From Enoplolaimus lenunculus (lineage: Eukaryota > Nematoda > Enoplea > Enoplida > Thoracostomopsidae), in the NCBI GenBank assembly GCA_030248215.1, contig JASANG010001062.1, forward strand, positions 38,466 to 102,465: a DNA stretch of 64,000 nt. The letters are read 5' to 3'. The notes beneath the pieces are model-generated. The model ran no database searches and was not told the origin of the DNA. It was given only the letters and a program-made list of their open reading frames with translations. Shown here one piece after another: positions 23,784 to 34,082 of this stretch. The position numbers and the translations under genes were made by a program. Positions within the stretch are counted from its first letter, which is position 1; every line of letters begins with the position of its first letter.

Positions 23784-24525
23784 CGGTCCCGGGCGGAGGG
23801 TGATGGGCCCGGGCCGAGGGTGATGGGCCCGGGCCGAGGGTGACGGGCCCGGGCAGAGGGTGATGGGCCCGGGCCGAGGAGGGTGATGGGCCCGGGCCGA
23901 GGAGGGTGATGGGCCCGTGCCGAGGGTGATGGGCCCGGGCCGAGGAGGGTGATGGGCCCGGGCCGAGGAGGGTGATGGGCCCGGGCCGAGGAGGGTGATG
24001 GGCCCGGGCCGAGGAGGGTGATGGGCCCGGGCCGAGGAGGGTGATGGGCCCGGGCCGAGGAGGGTGATGGGCCCGGGCCGAGGAGGGAGATGGACACGGG
24101 CCGAGGAGGGTGATGGGTCCCGGGCCGAGGAGGGTGATGGGCCCGGGCCGAGGAGGGTGATGGGCCCGGGCCGAGGAGGGTGATGGGCCCGGGCCGAGGA
24201 GGGTGATGGGCCCGGGCCGAGGAGGGTGATGGGCCCGGGCCGAGGAGGGTGATGGGCCCGGGCCGAGGAGGGTGATGGGCCCGGGCCGAGGAGGGTGATG
24301 GGCCCGGGCCGAGGAGGGTGATGGGCCCGGGCCGAGGAGGGTGATGGGCCCGGGCCGAGGAGGGTGATGGGCCCGGACCGAGGAGGGTGATGGGCCCGGA
24401 CCGAGGGTGATGGGCCCGGGCCGAGGAGGGTGATGGGCCCGGGCCGAGGGTGATGGGCCCGGGCCGAGGGTGATGGGCCCGGACCGAGGGTGATGGGCTC
24501 AGTCCGAGGGTAATGGGCCCGGGCC
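23784..24525. repeat. GC-rich 20/23-bp minisatellite
   Basis: More than 30 units of gggcccgggccgaggagggtgat (23 bp), with 20-bp units lacking 'gag' toward both edges. Because the unit contains no stop in several frames, it yields a 273-codon minus-strand frame of Pro/Ser/Arg repeats (PSPSSARAHHPPRPGPITLL) and shorter ones. The presence of alternative open frames and the unit length argue against coding. The contrast with the AT-rich surroundings is extreme. Confidence 0.95.
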
Positions 24526-24599
24526 CTAAAAAACCATGCCGGTTCCAACCCTGTGGCCAGCGTTAGATCATTCAAGCAAAAAACTTCGATTTGCGACTT

Positions 24600-25661
24600 C
24601 TGAAGGGTTTGGGCTGTAATTTTTGGGAAATGGAATAGTTAGACAAGTCCTGTGCATATGAAGGCACTACATTTGCACCGTCATCTTTACCGATGTTCAG
24701 GCCCATAGCCAATTTACCTTTCCATGTGTGCTTATAATTTTTCCGGCAGGGCATAAAAATTTTCCAGTAGGCTCTGAGCCTTCTACCCCCTCTTGGAAGG
24801 GGGCACACCGATGTGCAGCCCACCAACAACCTTCTCTGTGTACATACATCCCTCATGACACAAGACGCATTAAAATGTGATACAATATTGTTTAAAAATA
24901 AACACACAATTAAAAAATTGTTGTCCGTACATCAAAATAAAATTCAAGCTGACAGTAAACATTTTGGTGCAGTAAACTAGAAAGTTTTTAATTTTTAAAT
25001 TTAGAAAAAAACTACGTAGTATCTACTGATTATGTTTTATATGAGCGGGGCTGGAGTCAGGTCAAGCAACCAGGAGTTATCACTTGACGGGACAGGCAAA
25101 TTCTTAAAGTAGGTAGGGTACGGAGTCATAGCCAGCTCACCATGCTAGGATAAACATTTTTCAGAAGGGGTATACAAGGATTTTTGAAGACTTAAAAGCA
25201 AGGTTATAAATTTTTCTGGGAGTGGGGGCTAAATTTTTTCAGGGCTGCGGCCGGGCCCGCGAGACTAAGAAATATTTAACTGATAGTTTCTTTTAAAGTC
25301 GTCGGTGAATTATTTATTCGGTGAAAGGGGCGAACATGGCCGTAGCGGAGTGTAGATATATACATTATTCGGCGTACATAAATACAAAAGCTAAACTAAA
25401 CATCTACTCGGCTACTTGTATTTAACACTCACACTAGTGTAATTTTACTTTTAAATGGAAAATGTTTCCCTCCAATATTTGTGGAGTAGTGTGCTATGAC
25501 CACTTTTTACTTTCCAACCAGGGGCTGCCTCTGCCCCTCTGAACGCCGTCACTATTTCAAGGAACCCTAAGCAAGATGGAGGGCTCCCGTATTAATCAGT
25601 GAAAGGTGTCTGTATTGCTAATTAGATTCCGTTACTGGATAGAGTCACAAGTGTTGTTTAG
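24600..25661. other. Repeat-bearing spacer
   Basis: Holds a copy of the short interspersed family at 25130-25260 and a weaker one near 24700-24790. A 111-codon minus-strand frame at 24572-24907 overlaps repeat sequence and is not supported. Nothing else is recognised. Confidence 0.4.
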
Positions 25662-25865
25662 AACCAAAAAAAAGACCACGGCAGAGAATGGCCAAAGCCT
25701 AGACTTGTAAAATACCAAATATCCACTCAGAAAACCCGCATAAAGTTTACTAAATCCAGAAAAAATATTGACGAACATGACAAACAACAAAAATGCTTCG
25801 GAGCAAGCCAGTTCAACTCAATAGGAAGACTACAAGAACGAAGGCTATTGGGTTTGACTGCATGA
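25662..25865 (+). CDS. Possible terminal exon, basic protein, unknown
   Basis: A good acceptor (agtgttgtttag) leads directly into 67 codons and TGA with no internal stop: starts NQKKDHGREWPKPRL, then TKSRKNIDEHDKQQK, ending RLQERRLLGLTA. The product is strongly basic and hydrophilic. An AATAAA polyadenylation signal lies 63 bases after the stop (25928-25933). Upstream exons on the plus strand were not found. No domain recognised. Confidence 0.35.
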   Translation, partial: NQKKDHGREWPKPRLVKYQISTQKTRIKFTKSRKNIDEHDKQQKCFGASQFNSIGRLQERRLLGLTA

Positions 25866-25927
25866 AATGAACTTAAAATAATAATCTATTTGTAGCCAAA
25901 TAACACGAGGGTATCTTCTGGAGGGAA

Positions 25928-25933
25928 AATAAA
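25928..25933 (+). terminator. Candidate polyadenylation signal AATAAA
   Basis: Lies 63 bases after the TGA of the exon-like ORF ending at 25865. Confidence 0.25.
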
Positions 25934-26011
25934 CCTCAGCCTCTTCTTCTTAATACTCAGATCACTGCAGTAACATTACTGATGATGAATAAATAACACC
26001 GGTAGGACTAT

Positions 26012-26371
26012 TTCATAACTGAACATTAACATTCATAGCTGCAAATATATACTTAAAATTCGTTTTGAAATTGCTGCAATGAACGCGTATGCAAATTGTC
26101 CAGCAGAAGTTTTTCTGATTCAGAATTTAAATTCATAACTGAACATTAACATTCATAGCTGCAAATATATACTTAAAATTCGTTTTGAAATTGCTGCAAT
26201 GAACGCATATGCAAATTGTCCAGCAGAAGTTTTTCTGATTCATAATTTAAATTCATAACTGAACATTAACATTCATAGCTGCAAATATATACTTAAAATT
26301 CGTTTTGAAATTGCTGCAATGAACGCATATGCAAATTGTCCAGCAGAAGTTTTTCTGATTCATAATTTAGA
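26012..26371. repeat. 120-bp tandem repeat, three units
   Basis: Three near-identical consecutive units begin at 26012, 26132 and 26252 (ttcataactgaacatt...). They differ by only a few bases, for example gaacgcgtatg versus gaacgcatatg. The expansion is recent. Confidence 0.95.
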
Positions 26372-26544
26372 AAGCAATTTTATCAGAACCCATAATAAAG
26401 ATTTAACATAAAGCTTCACCGAGCGTAGCTGCTTTAATAACTTAAATATTAAATACAAAGCTTTTAGTTGCTGCAATTTTCAGTGTGTCAATGCCAGAAA
26501 TAATACAACAGAAGCAACTGAACTCTTGTACACTTCCTCCATAA

Positions 26545-26888
26545 TAAAGGTTCAAGCTAAGGCTTAGGTTCAATCGAGGATTATGTATAGCTAGACTTAG
26601 GCAAAGGTTTCAGTATATATGTTTAGGCCAAGGTAAGCCTTCTGGGAAACCTACGCTTAAGTTTGAGCATAAATCTTAAACCTGTGGGGAAGAATGTGCA
26701 AGAACCAGGTAATTGGGCAAATGTAAAGAACAGGAGCGGAACAGTATTATAAGAATATTCGCAAGCCTAAGCGTAAGAATAAGCCTATTTCTAAGCCTAA
26801 GCCTAAGCTCATCAAAAAATAGACTAAAGCTTAATCTTGCTTTATTGCAGTTACAGAAAAACGTTTCGCCCTTAATCTTTACATGGGC
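26545..26888. mobile_element. GGCCAATGT-family miniature element(s), taggctta-rich
   Basis: Two adjoining stretches with the family core (repeated cctaagc / gcttagg) and the conserved right-end block 'ttgcagt.acagaaaaacgtttcgccc...atgggcc'. The end lies at about 26888. Better-bounded copies are at 31744-31930 and 35860-36057. Confidence 0.55.
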
Positions 26889-27124
26889 CGACGATTAAAA
26901 CGCTACAGCAACGAATTGCAAAAAGATGCTTATCACTGTATTTTGTTGCATCTATATTTGTTAAATCAATAAAACTGATAGCGGTATCAAAACGTTTAAA
27001 GGTCAAAATTATTCTTTTAAAATTATAGTCCCTGTTACTTTCGTATAATTTCTTCAGCAGAATCACTCGTGTAATGTTTATTTCAACTCCACTCGCTTCA
27101 GTTGTGACCTCTAATACGTAGTTT
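26883..27124 (-). CDS. Possible internal exon, about 80 codons, unknown
   Basis: Following ctttacatttttcag on the minus strand, one base completes a codon, then about 80 codons stay open: NYVLEVTTEASGVEINITRV, KKLYESNRDYNFKRIILTFK, then FDTAISFIDLTNIDA. The candidate donor (cat|gtaaag) falls within the end of a miniature element, so the 3' part may be exonised repeat. Residue content is very protein-like. I recognise no family with confidence; flanking exons were not found. Confidence 0.35.
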
Positions 27125-27410
27125 CTGAAAAATGTAAAGTTTTATCACAGAAAATTCAAAAAAAGGCGGGTTGGTTGCTGAAGATTACAAACTTGGCCAA
27201 TGTTACTATGAAGACGCTGCCGTTTTTCATCGAGAAGCTTTAGGCTAAGTTTTTTGCTTAAACTTTAGGGCTTGGGTTCAGACCTAGGTTTAGTTATTTA
27301 CGCTGAGGCTTATGATGCCAAACTTATTAAATTTTGGCACCGCGGACAGAAAAACGGACCTTTAACAACCGATAGGTAACCACCAAATATCCAGCCATCT
27401 AAGTGATAAT

Positions 27411-28000
27411 CTGTTGCTAACTAACGATAGGTGCTACGTCGATTTCAGAATCATGGCTCCCAATGACCTAGGTTTTCGTGAAAAACACATCTTCAAGATC
27501 ATGATGTAAAATTTATGCCAATTATTTTCCTTATTTTTATAAACAATTGTTTTTATGGATTCTCTTCTGTGCACTTAATCTAGCTTGTATAGTTAGTAAA
27601 CGTGACAGTCACAATGTGACTGTTTATTACATTTTTTAAGACAGGGTTCGGGGGGCAGGTGTTTATTTAGGTAAAAACAGGGTGCAAACGGAATTCTAAT
27701 TCCAAGTCCGCTACTAGTAGACGTTTATAGCTCCTTTGTTTCATAATCTATTGCTAACTAACGATAGGTGCTACGTCGATTTAAGAATCATGGCTCCAAT
27801 GACCTAGGTTTTCGTGAAAATACATCTTCAAGATCATGATGCAAAATTTATACCAATTATTTTCCTTATTTTTATAAATAGTTATTTTTATTGATTCTCT
27901 TATGTGCACTTAATCTAGCTTGCATAGCTAATAAACGTGCCAGTCAGATCATGATGTAAAATTGGGCGGGTGTTTATTTAGGTAATGACATGGTGCAACC
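27411..28000. repeat. Imperfect tandem duplication, period 337 bp
   Basis: 'ttgctaactaacgataggtgctacgtcg' and about 250 following bases recur at a spacing of 337 bases (27411 and 27748). The copies differ by scattered substitutions and small gaps. No coding seen. Confidence 0.85.
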
Positions 28001-28012
28001 GGAATTCTATTT

Positions 28013-28490
28013 CCAATTCTGCTTGCAATTCGGCTTTAAACTAAGTTTTGTTTTTGTTTTCGATTTCGCATAGCACTTCGATTCCAGTTGGAAGTTTCTG
28101 CTTGCTTACAGTTTTTCGTTGCTCTCCGTCCAAATTTTCTTACATTTCGGTAAGATTTTAAACACTCGAAAATTCTTGGTTCGATTTCGATTTATAATTT
28201 CTCTTGTGATTACGATATAACCTAGTTTTTGCACCTTGGTACGCAAGGTGCAACCGGAATTGCGATTCCGATTAATTTTAATTTTGGGCCTGCTTGTTGC
28301 GATATATTGCATAAAAATTCTTCAACATTTATGTATTAGGTTGTTTTTAAAATGACTGCAAATTTGTTCATGCGACGTTTCTAAAAATTTTTGAGAACCA
28401 ACAGTCACCTAAATCAATATTATACTTGTTATTAATAAAAATTGTCCGATAGGAATTAAATTTCTACTTCTGATTCCGTTTCCCGTAAAT
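28013..28490. mobile_element. Decayed hAT-like foldback pieces
   Basis: ggtgcaaccggaatt occurs at about 28013 and 28250, with an inverted 'attccgtttcccgtaaattgccgg' near 28470, as in the intact 21621-22020 element. Several copies seem to have inserted into or rearranged one another. Boundaries are unclear. Confidence 0.5.
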
Positions 28491-28499
28491 TGCCGGTCC

Positions 28500-28745
28500 A
28501 CCCCCACCCGCCTGTTTTGCCGCGCGTGAAAAGTTGCGGGCCCGTTAGCAGGTTCCGCGATAATATATAACAAGAGCGCGCAAAGGGAAAAGGAGCACGC
28601 GCCACGTGCGTCGGCGCCCCCCTCTAGGGGGGAGGGGGGGCGCGCGGGACGAACAAGCTCGCGTCCCCCCCCCGGCGGGCCCCGGCGCCCGCCAAGGGAA
28701 AACCCCTGCGCCCTGCCGGCGCCCAGGCCGGCGCCCGCGCCGTTA
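28500..28745. other. GC-rich island with C/G homopolymer runs
   Basis: About 245 bases of very high GC, with runs of C and G (ccccccccggcgggcc), nested inverted motifs (gggacg...cgtccc, ggcgcc repeats) and no open frame of note. It begins and ends abruptly in AT-rich DNA. It does not match rRNA that I can recognise. It could be a GC-rich transposon core or foreign DNA. Confidence 0.6.
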
Positions 28746-28754
28746 GTAAGGCGT

Positions 28755-29082
28755 GTGTACGATTCTATGCTCAGGAGAGTGCAATAGGGTCACGTTTCAA
28801 TGTTTAGGAAAGTGCAATAGGGCTCCTGGCAAAAACTTATTACATTCAGTTGTAGAGTTTGTGTGTTTGTAGACAACAGAATAAAATATGTTTTTTGTTG
28901 CGGACGACAGCACTTTAAAAAAGCGAGTCCTTGTTGCGAACCTCATGGGTGGCGTGGAAGGCCCAACACTTAGTTTCAGCTCACAACGACCGCATGTGAT
29001 GACAAGAAGGCGACTCTGGTTTTCGTAATTGTACAGTTGATGTTGCTGATAGAGTAAGCGCTGCAGTTATAGTAGAACTTAT
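28755..29082. repeat. Duplicated segment, copy A
   Basis: Shares an ordered set of blocks with copy B (about 29800-30150): 'gtgcaatagggctcctggcaaaaac', 'agcactttaaaaaagcgagt' and 'gggtggcgtggaaggcccaa', then a tttcag acceptor, a short open stretch and a gtaagc donor. A miniature element (29083-29752) sits between the copies. The function is unknown: tandem gene remnants or a regulatory duplication. Confidence 0.6.
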
Positions 29083-29752
29083 ACGGAGTTCACGTTATAA
29101 CCAGGGCAGCTTGGGACACCTTTGGTCTCTATTAGACTATTGGGTAACATTTTGTCTGCTTGTAGATCCAATATCGTATTCAAAAATATACATTTGTCTC
29201 CTAATATCATCTGTAGGTCACCTTTTGTTCTTCAATATCATATGATATTCGAGTTATTGTCTGCGAATATCATATGAAATATTTTTAAATGTCCGCATAG
29301 TTGACGTAACATACCAAATTTGTCCTGTTGAATATCGTATGATTCTAGAATGTAAAATTTGAATTATTGAATTATGAAGCTGTGCTTGTAAGCGATTTTG
29401 TGTCGGATACGGTTTGCAGGCGTGTATTTGGTATTTAAAGCACATCTGTGCCTCTGTCGTTCGACTTTTCATTCATTTATCAGGTCCGAAAGATTACAAT
29501 GTCCCACCGAATATCATACGGTATTAGGTGAAATTTTGGAATATCATCTTGCATAAATGTCCCACAGTATCACGTGACCCACGGTCCCTTCTACACATTG
29601 ATCATGTGAGAGCGGTGTTTTGTAAGCTAATGTCATATGATATTCGAGTTTTGTCCGTTGACCCGATATAACAGCCCGAATTTTAACTTTGACGTCTAAT
29701 CAACATGGGACAAACTGTGTCCGCCTGTCCCGGTTATAACGTGAATCCCGCA
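29083..29752. mobile_element. Miniature element, CGGGGTTCACG ends, copy 1
   Basis: Inverted ends gagttcacgttataacc / ggttataacgtgaatccc, about 670 bp. The interior contains many copies of the palindrome aatatcatatgatatt. Full-length copy 2 is at 56310-56986, a short deletion derivative at 51640-51866 and a fragment near 40840-41000. It has no coding capacity. Flanking TA/TTA may be the target duplication, but this is not certain. Confidence 0.75.
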
Positions 29753-29799
29753 TTACGTACAAAGCTTTAAACACGCCGTGCAACCGAGCATACGTAAGT

Positions 29800-30150
29800 A
29801 AGATAAGACTCATAAGTGTGCATTAGGGCTGCTAACAAAAACTCATTTCTCTGTCCTAATTTGTGCTTGACAATTGGAGAAATTAATAAGTATTTGTTGC
29901 GGGCGATAGCACTTTAAAAAAGCGAGTACCTGTTGGGAACCTCTTGGGTGGCGTGGAAGGCCCAACACCTAATTTGAACTTGGGAACTAGCGTTTATATA
30001 AAGCTCTGACATTCAATTTCAGCTTGGAACTGTCAGTTGTAGAAAGAAAATCGCGCTTATCGACTCAGCTGAAAGGAGCACACTAAGTGATCGATTTCAA
30101 GGTGATCCGTGTTCAAAACATATTAGAAGCGATCAACCGTCAAAGTAAGC
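29800..30150. repeat. Duplicated segment, copy B
   Basis: Partner of copy A at 28755-29082, with the same block order. It also has a TATATAAAG at about 29995-30003, shortly before the exon-like stretch at 30023-30144. Confidence 0.6.
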
Positions 30151-32344
30151 AATTCATTTTTGGTATGTAAAACAAATCCATTTGGAAAATAGCTTTGTAT
30201 CATACTTGACTGGTGATTTTGCCGTTAATGAGTATACCAAATCCATTTTGTGCCATACCCCGTTTAGTATACCCAAAAACGTGGTATATTAAAAATTGGT
30301 CTTTAACTACTTATTGAGCGAAGCGAAACTCCGAGCGAAGCTCGGAGTTTCGCGAAGCGTTTTATGTTTTGTACTTGGGGGTCGAAAGGTGGATGTCCGT
30401 CCGTCCGTCTGTCCGTATGTCCGTCTGTCCGTCCGAAAAGAATCTCAGGAACGGCTGAACCGATTTTGATAAGCTTCTTTTTGTTTGAAAGGCAATTATC
30501 CTGGGGTGTTAACCTCGCATTGGGGTTTTAAAATTTTAAGCCGTTTATTAGCTACAGGCTAATTTGCATAATTAATTAAGCCTAAATTAGGTCTTTCCAC
30601 AATATTTCACTAATTATTACAGTTAGAAGCAATCTAATTTTAGCATTAAAGGGTTTTTGGGTGCGAGGAATCCGCGTAGACTGTTTACAAACCTCCAGAG
30701 CCGATAATGGAGTAGTTAGCTAATAGGTAATTTACATATTAGCATAGTTTATAAGCCTAATTTAGGACTTTTTACAATATTTCACTAATTATTCAGGTTA
30801 AAAGCAATCTAATTTCAGAGCTAAAAGGTGTTTAGGTGCGAGGAATTTGAATAAATAGTTTGCAAACATCCAAAACCGATAATTGAACAGTTAGCTAATA
30901 GCTAATTTGCATATTAACTTAATTGACAAGACAAAACTAGGACTTTTTAAATTATTTCAATAATTATTAGGGTTTACTGAAGGTTTTTGGGTGCGAGGAA
31001 TCTGTATCAATTGTTTACAAACATCCAAAACCGAAATTGAATAGTTAGCTAATAGCTAATTTGCATATTAGCTTAATTGACAAGACAAAATTAGGACTTT
31101 TTAAATTATTCCAAAAATTATTAGGGTCGCTGAAGGGTTTTTGGGTGCGAGGAATCTGAGGAAATTGCTTACAAACATCAAAAACTTATAGATGAATAGT
31201 TAGCTAATAACTAATTTGCATATTACCTTAATTGCTTACGTTTGTTCCAGCTTCGCTCAATAAATGTAGTCCCACTACGACTGGTATTATTGTGTTTAGT
31301 TGCTCATAGTATACTCTATGAGGGAAAGGGTTAATTTACTGTTACGCCCCTTAAAGTAACATTGGCCATCCACATTAATATCAGGCATGTACCAGGTATC
31401 GATCCAGATATAAACATAAACGTTTAACCACTGTACTGTTTTTCTTTGTCGAAACTCAACAAGTTTTAAGAGTATATTTTAAGTGGAACTTTACATCATC
31501 TTTAATTGCTTAAACGAAGAAATGGCGAGTAAAATCTAAGCCCATTTTAACACTTGGTTTGGCGGTGCAGACATTTACACAATGCAAAAGTTTAGAGGTT
31601 TCTTACGGTTTTTGATAAATACGCAGATCTAAGAAGTAAGAAATTTTAAGTTAATATTTAATTTCGATTCGCCACGTCGTTTGATGATGCGTAGAGATGG
31701 GGGTCATTATTTGCTATCACGGACAAATGTTTTCAAAAGTGCGGGCCAATATATAACGCCGTGCTTTATCAACAGTATAAGGATATTCGTAAGCCAAAGC
31801 CTAATCATAAGCGTAAGAATGCTCTTATACCACCTAAGCCTTAGCCTACGCAAAAAGTTAGTCTAACGGTTAAACATACTCTTTTGCAGTTCTGCAGAAA
31901 GACGTTCAACCCCTAATCTATGCATTGGCCCAAAAGTGGCAAAAATATATCAATATATGAATGAACCACGAAACATAATCAATTCAGCAAAAGATGAGTG
32001 GTGATGATAAACAACTTCTGTCCAAGAGTCCGGTGTTCGTATTTAAGCTACTGTTTTATATATCGGATGAAATGGAAAATATTTATGTGACAAACAATTA
32101 ATCGACAAAATTTTGTATTTTATATAATGGACGATAATTCAATGACTGTCTTCCGATGCCGCAAATACGTATGCTTTACTGTTTCAGGTTGGTAATTGGA
32201 AAGTACGCAGTGGGCAGCAATAACTTTAAATTAATGGATTACAGAAAGTAAGTGCCATTTATTGAAATAAATAATCTTTGAAAAAGTCACTGAAAGAAAA
32301 TGTGTTTTAGTCCCATGCCAATGTCCTCGATTATGTGCGCATAA
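30023..32344 (+). CDS. Possible three-exon 3' end of an unknown gene
   Basis: Candidate exons 30023-30144, 32188-32247 and 32311-32344, all with canonical sites (attcaatttcag / gtaagc; ctgtttcag / gtaagt; tgttttag / stop). Phases agree through both junctions. The reading begins LGTVSCRKKIALIDSAERST, passes through GDPCSKHIRSDQPSK and LVIGKYAVGSNNFKLMDYRN and ends PMPMSSIMCA-stop (about 71 residues). No ATG is found, so either earlier exons are missing or the first exon is 5' untranslated; a TATA-like box sits just upstream. A 974-bp mobile element and a miniature element lie in the long intron. No family recognised. Confidence 0.3.
30311..31284. mobile_element. TTATTGAGCGAAGC element, copy 1 (possibly Helitron-like)
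   Basis: Begins TTATTGAGCGAAGC and carries the exact inverted 14-mer near its right end, followed by a hairpin gtagtcccactac and then gaCTGG, which resembles a Helitron CTRR terminus. A gtccgtccgtctgtccg tract lies near the left end. The interior has about four ~200-bp subrepeats, each with 'gggtgcgaggaat' and 'gttagctaata'. Copy 2 is at 51920-52831. No Rep or helicase coding is present, so it is non-autonomous. An independent class of unknown type is equally possible. Confidence 0.6.
31288..31334. mobile_element. Right-end fragment of the TTAA miniature element
   Basis: 'gtgtttagttgctcatagtatactctatgagggaaaggg' followed by TTAA matches the right end of the copy at 44803-45067. It directly follows the element ending at 31284. 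Confidence 0.6.
31744..31930. mobile_element. GGCCAATGT-family miniature element
   Basis: 187 bp with inverted ends (GGCCAATATA on the left, TGCATTGGCC on the right) and a core of repeated 'taagcctaa'. It shares the block 'ttgcagttctgcagaaagacgtt' with other copies. Relatives lie near 4640-4690, 8870-9000, 12100-12180, 16870-16950, 19985-20300, 34413-34602, 35860-36057, 47640-47700, 48420-48490 and 57866-58020. It is the commonest family in the window. Confidence 0.7.
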
Positions 32345-32723
32345 CATTCTTTGGAAACTATAGCAACAACATTGGTTATACGGTCATTGCTGATCAGTCG
32401 AGCATGCAGCCTATTGTGTTATTTTTAAACGATTATTACGGTTATAATTGGTATAGCGCTTTTTATATTTTTAACTTTTCGAACTTTCCAGTATTAAAGT
32501 ATTTTATTCTCTAGGAAATTGGCTGATAGAAATTCAATGTGATAATAACAATGTTCTGTTGACTGGTTTTAGCAATTGTAATCGCTTTGTTATCATTTTT
32601 GGTATTTATAAATTTTCGAAGTTTCCAGTTTATAAAACTGTTTTGTTTGCTTTGGCGAATTAACAAATAATTTAGAAGAACCGTAAAAATGAACCTTTGT
32701 TTGGCTATATCGCAACTACAATC
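32345..32723. other. Spacer with an imperfect local duplication
   Basis: 'ggtat...tttt.aacttttcgaa.tttccagt' occurs twice (about 32450-32500 and 32600-32640). No exon supported. Confidence 0.4.
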
Positions 32724-32975
32724 AGGGTGCAACCAGGGTACAACCAGAGGTCCGCCTCCGGCTCCGATAGAAAATCGGCCTCCAGATCCAGATCTTTTTC
32801 ACAGAAAAGCGTAAACCAAACAACTTAACAATACAATGCAGATATTGGCTAAAATTAACTAATTAACCATCATTTTACTACCTAATTTCGCCTCAGCTCC
32901 GGCTCCGGCATGTTTCGTTGACCTCCGGCTCCTGCTCCGGTATTTTTCAGATCCGGTTGCACTTTGGTGCAAACC
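32724..32975. mobile_element. Decayed hAT-like foldback element
   Basis: Left end caatCAGGGTGCAACCAGGG; inverted right end 'gatccggttgcac'. Arms carry cctccggctccg repeats that can pair. The target duplication is no longer visible. Confidence 0.6.
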
Positions 32976-33048
32976 GATAGTAATAACAACAGAACTGGAA
33001 ACGGATCGTGATCAAATCACTTAAACTAAAGCGCATATTAACGGATAC

Positions 33049-33402
33049 TGACTGGGTTTTCAAAACCCTGCTTCAGAACGACTTAGTACTTGTGTTAAGT
33101 AATCACTTAACCATTTTGTCGTTTTTAACAGCGTAAGTTAAGTAAATACTTAAAGTCGTGGACTAAATTAGATAGATTACAAATTTATCATTCAGGTACC
33201 TTCATCAAAATGAATTTGTAGACTATTGGCCCCTCCACAATAAAAAGCAAAACTGTTACCTTCTTGTTTTGCGACAATGGCTGACATTTGGCGCTTATTT
33301 GTTTTTGCTCGAAAATTAAAGTATTTGCTTAAGTCTGCGATTTAAGTAATTTCTTAAGTATAACTTAAGTAAATACATAAGTAAAGACTTCAGAAACCCA
33401 GC
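33049..33402. mobile_element. Miniature element with ACTGGGTTT ends
   Basis: Left end actgggttttc...cttcagaa and inverted right end cttcagaaacccagcc. The interior contains repeated 'cttaagtaaatacttaag' type palindromes. No coding. Confidence 0.6.
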
Positions 33403-33856
33403 CAATGAACCGTAAACGTTTTAAAGGATTAACTCGGCAGCAAATCGTTATTCGTAACTTATGGAACACCGTTGCACTCAGGTCCGCAAAATACATACAA
33501 TGATTTATAGTTTCTCTATTTTTACAGTTTTTGGGTTGTAAGGCAGAGCTTTGAGACCGTAAACAATCCATTTATCAAAAATTCAAATTTGAGTGAGGAA
33601 TGATCAGGTACAATCCTGAAAATCTCAAAATATGCAAACCATTTTTGTGCAAATGCCTGCTCAGGTGGGCGGCAAACCGAAAAGACGAATTTTAAAGGAT
33701 TTAGAACAATTTAGCTGTTTTGATATCAAAATGAGTTATTAATACAACACATCTTTATATTGAAACATTGAATGTTTAATAAACGATTTGCAAATAATCA
33801 TGAGCAAAAAACGCAATTTTCGGTATTTCCTGAAAACGGAAGTAGAAAAGGACATC

Positions 33857-34082
33857 AGATTATAACGTGGTACCAGGATTGTTCGTTTCTGTTTACGAGC
33901 TGGCGAAATTGCAACTTTACTTCGAAAGCAGACTTATAAAAAGATTGAGTTGTGTACAAAATAATTCGGCATGCATCTTTGGGACAAAACATTTCAGGCT
34001 GTTCATACGTCGAATTTTGCAGTCAGTCAACGAGATGACCGTTATCTGCCAACAATTAAGTTCATTCGTTGTATTAATTTAA
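33857..34082 (+). CDS. Possible terminal exon-like ORF, unknown
   Basis: A frame of about 74 codons to TAA after a weak acceptor (gacatcag): YNVVPGLFVSVYELAKLQLY, then a basic, cysteine-containing middle and a hydrophobic end (SSFVVLI). A second frame is also open for about 30 codons. No domain is recognised; chance is possible. Confidence 0.18.

Noticed and set aside
23754-24575. 273-codon minus-strand ORF of Pro/Ser/Arg repeats
   Set aside because: It is a 23-bp minisatellite with no stop in several frames; alternative frames are equally open, so the frame is not evidence of coding.
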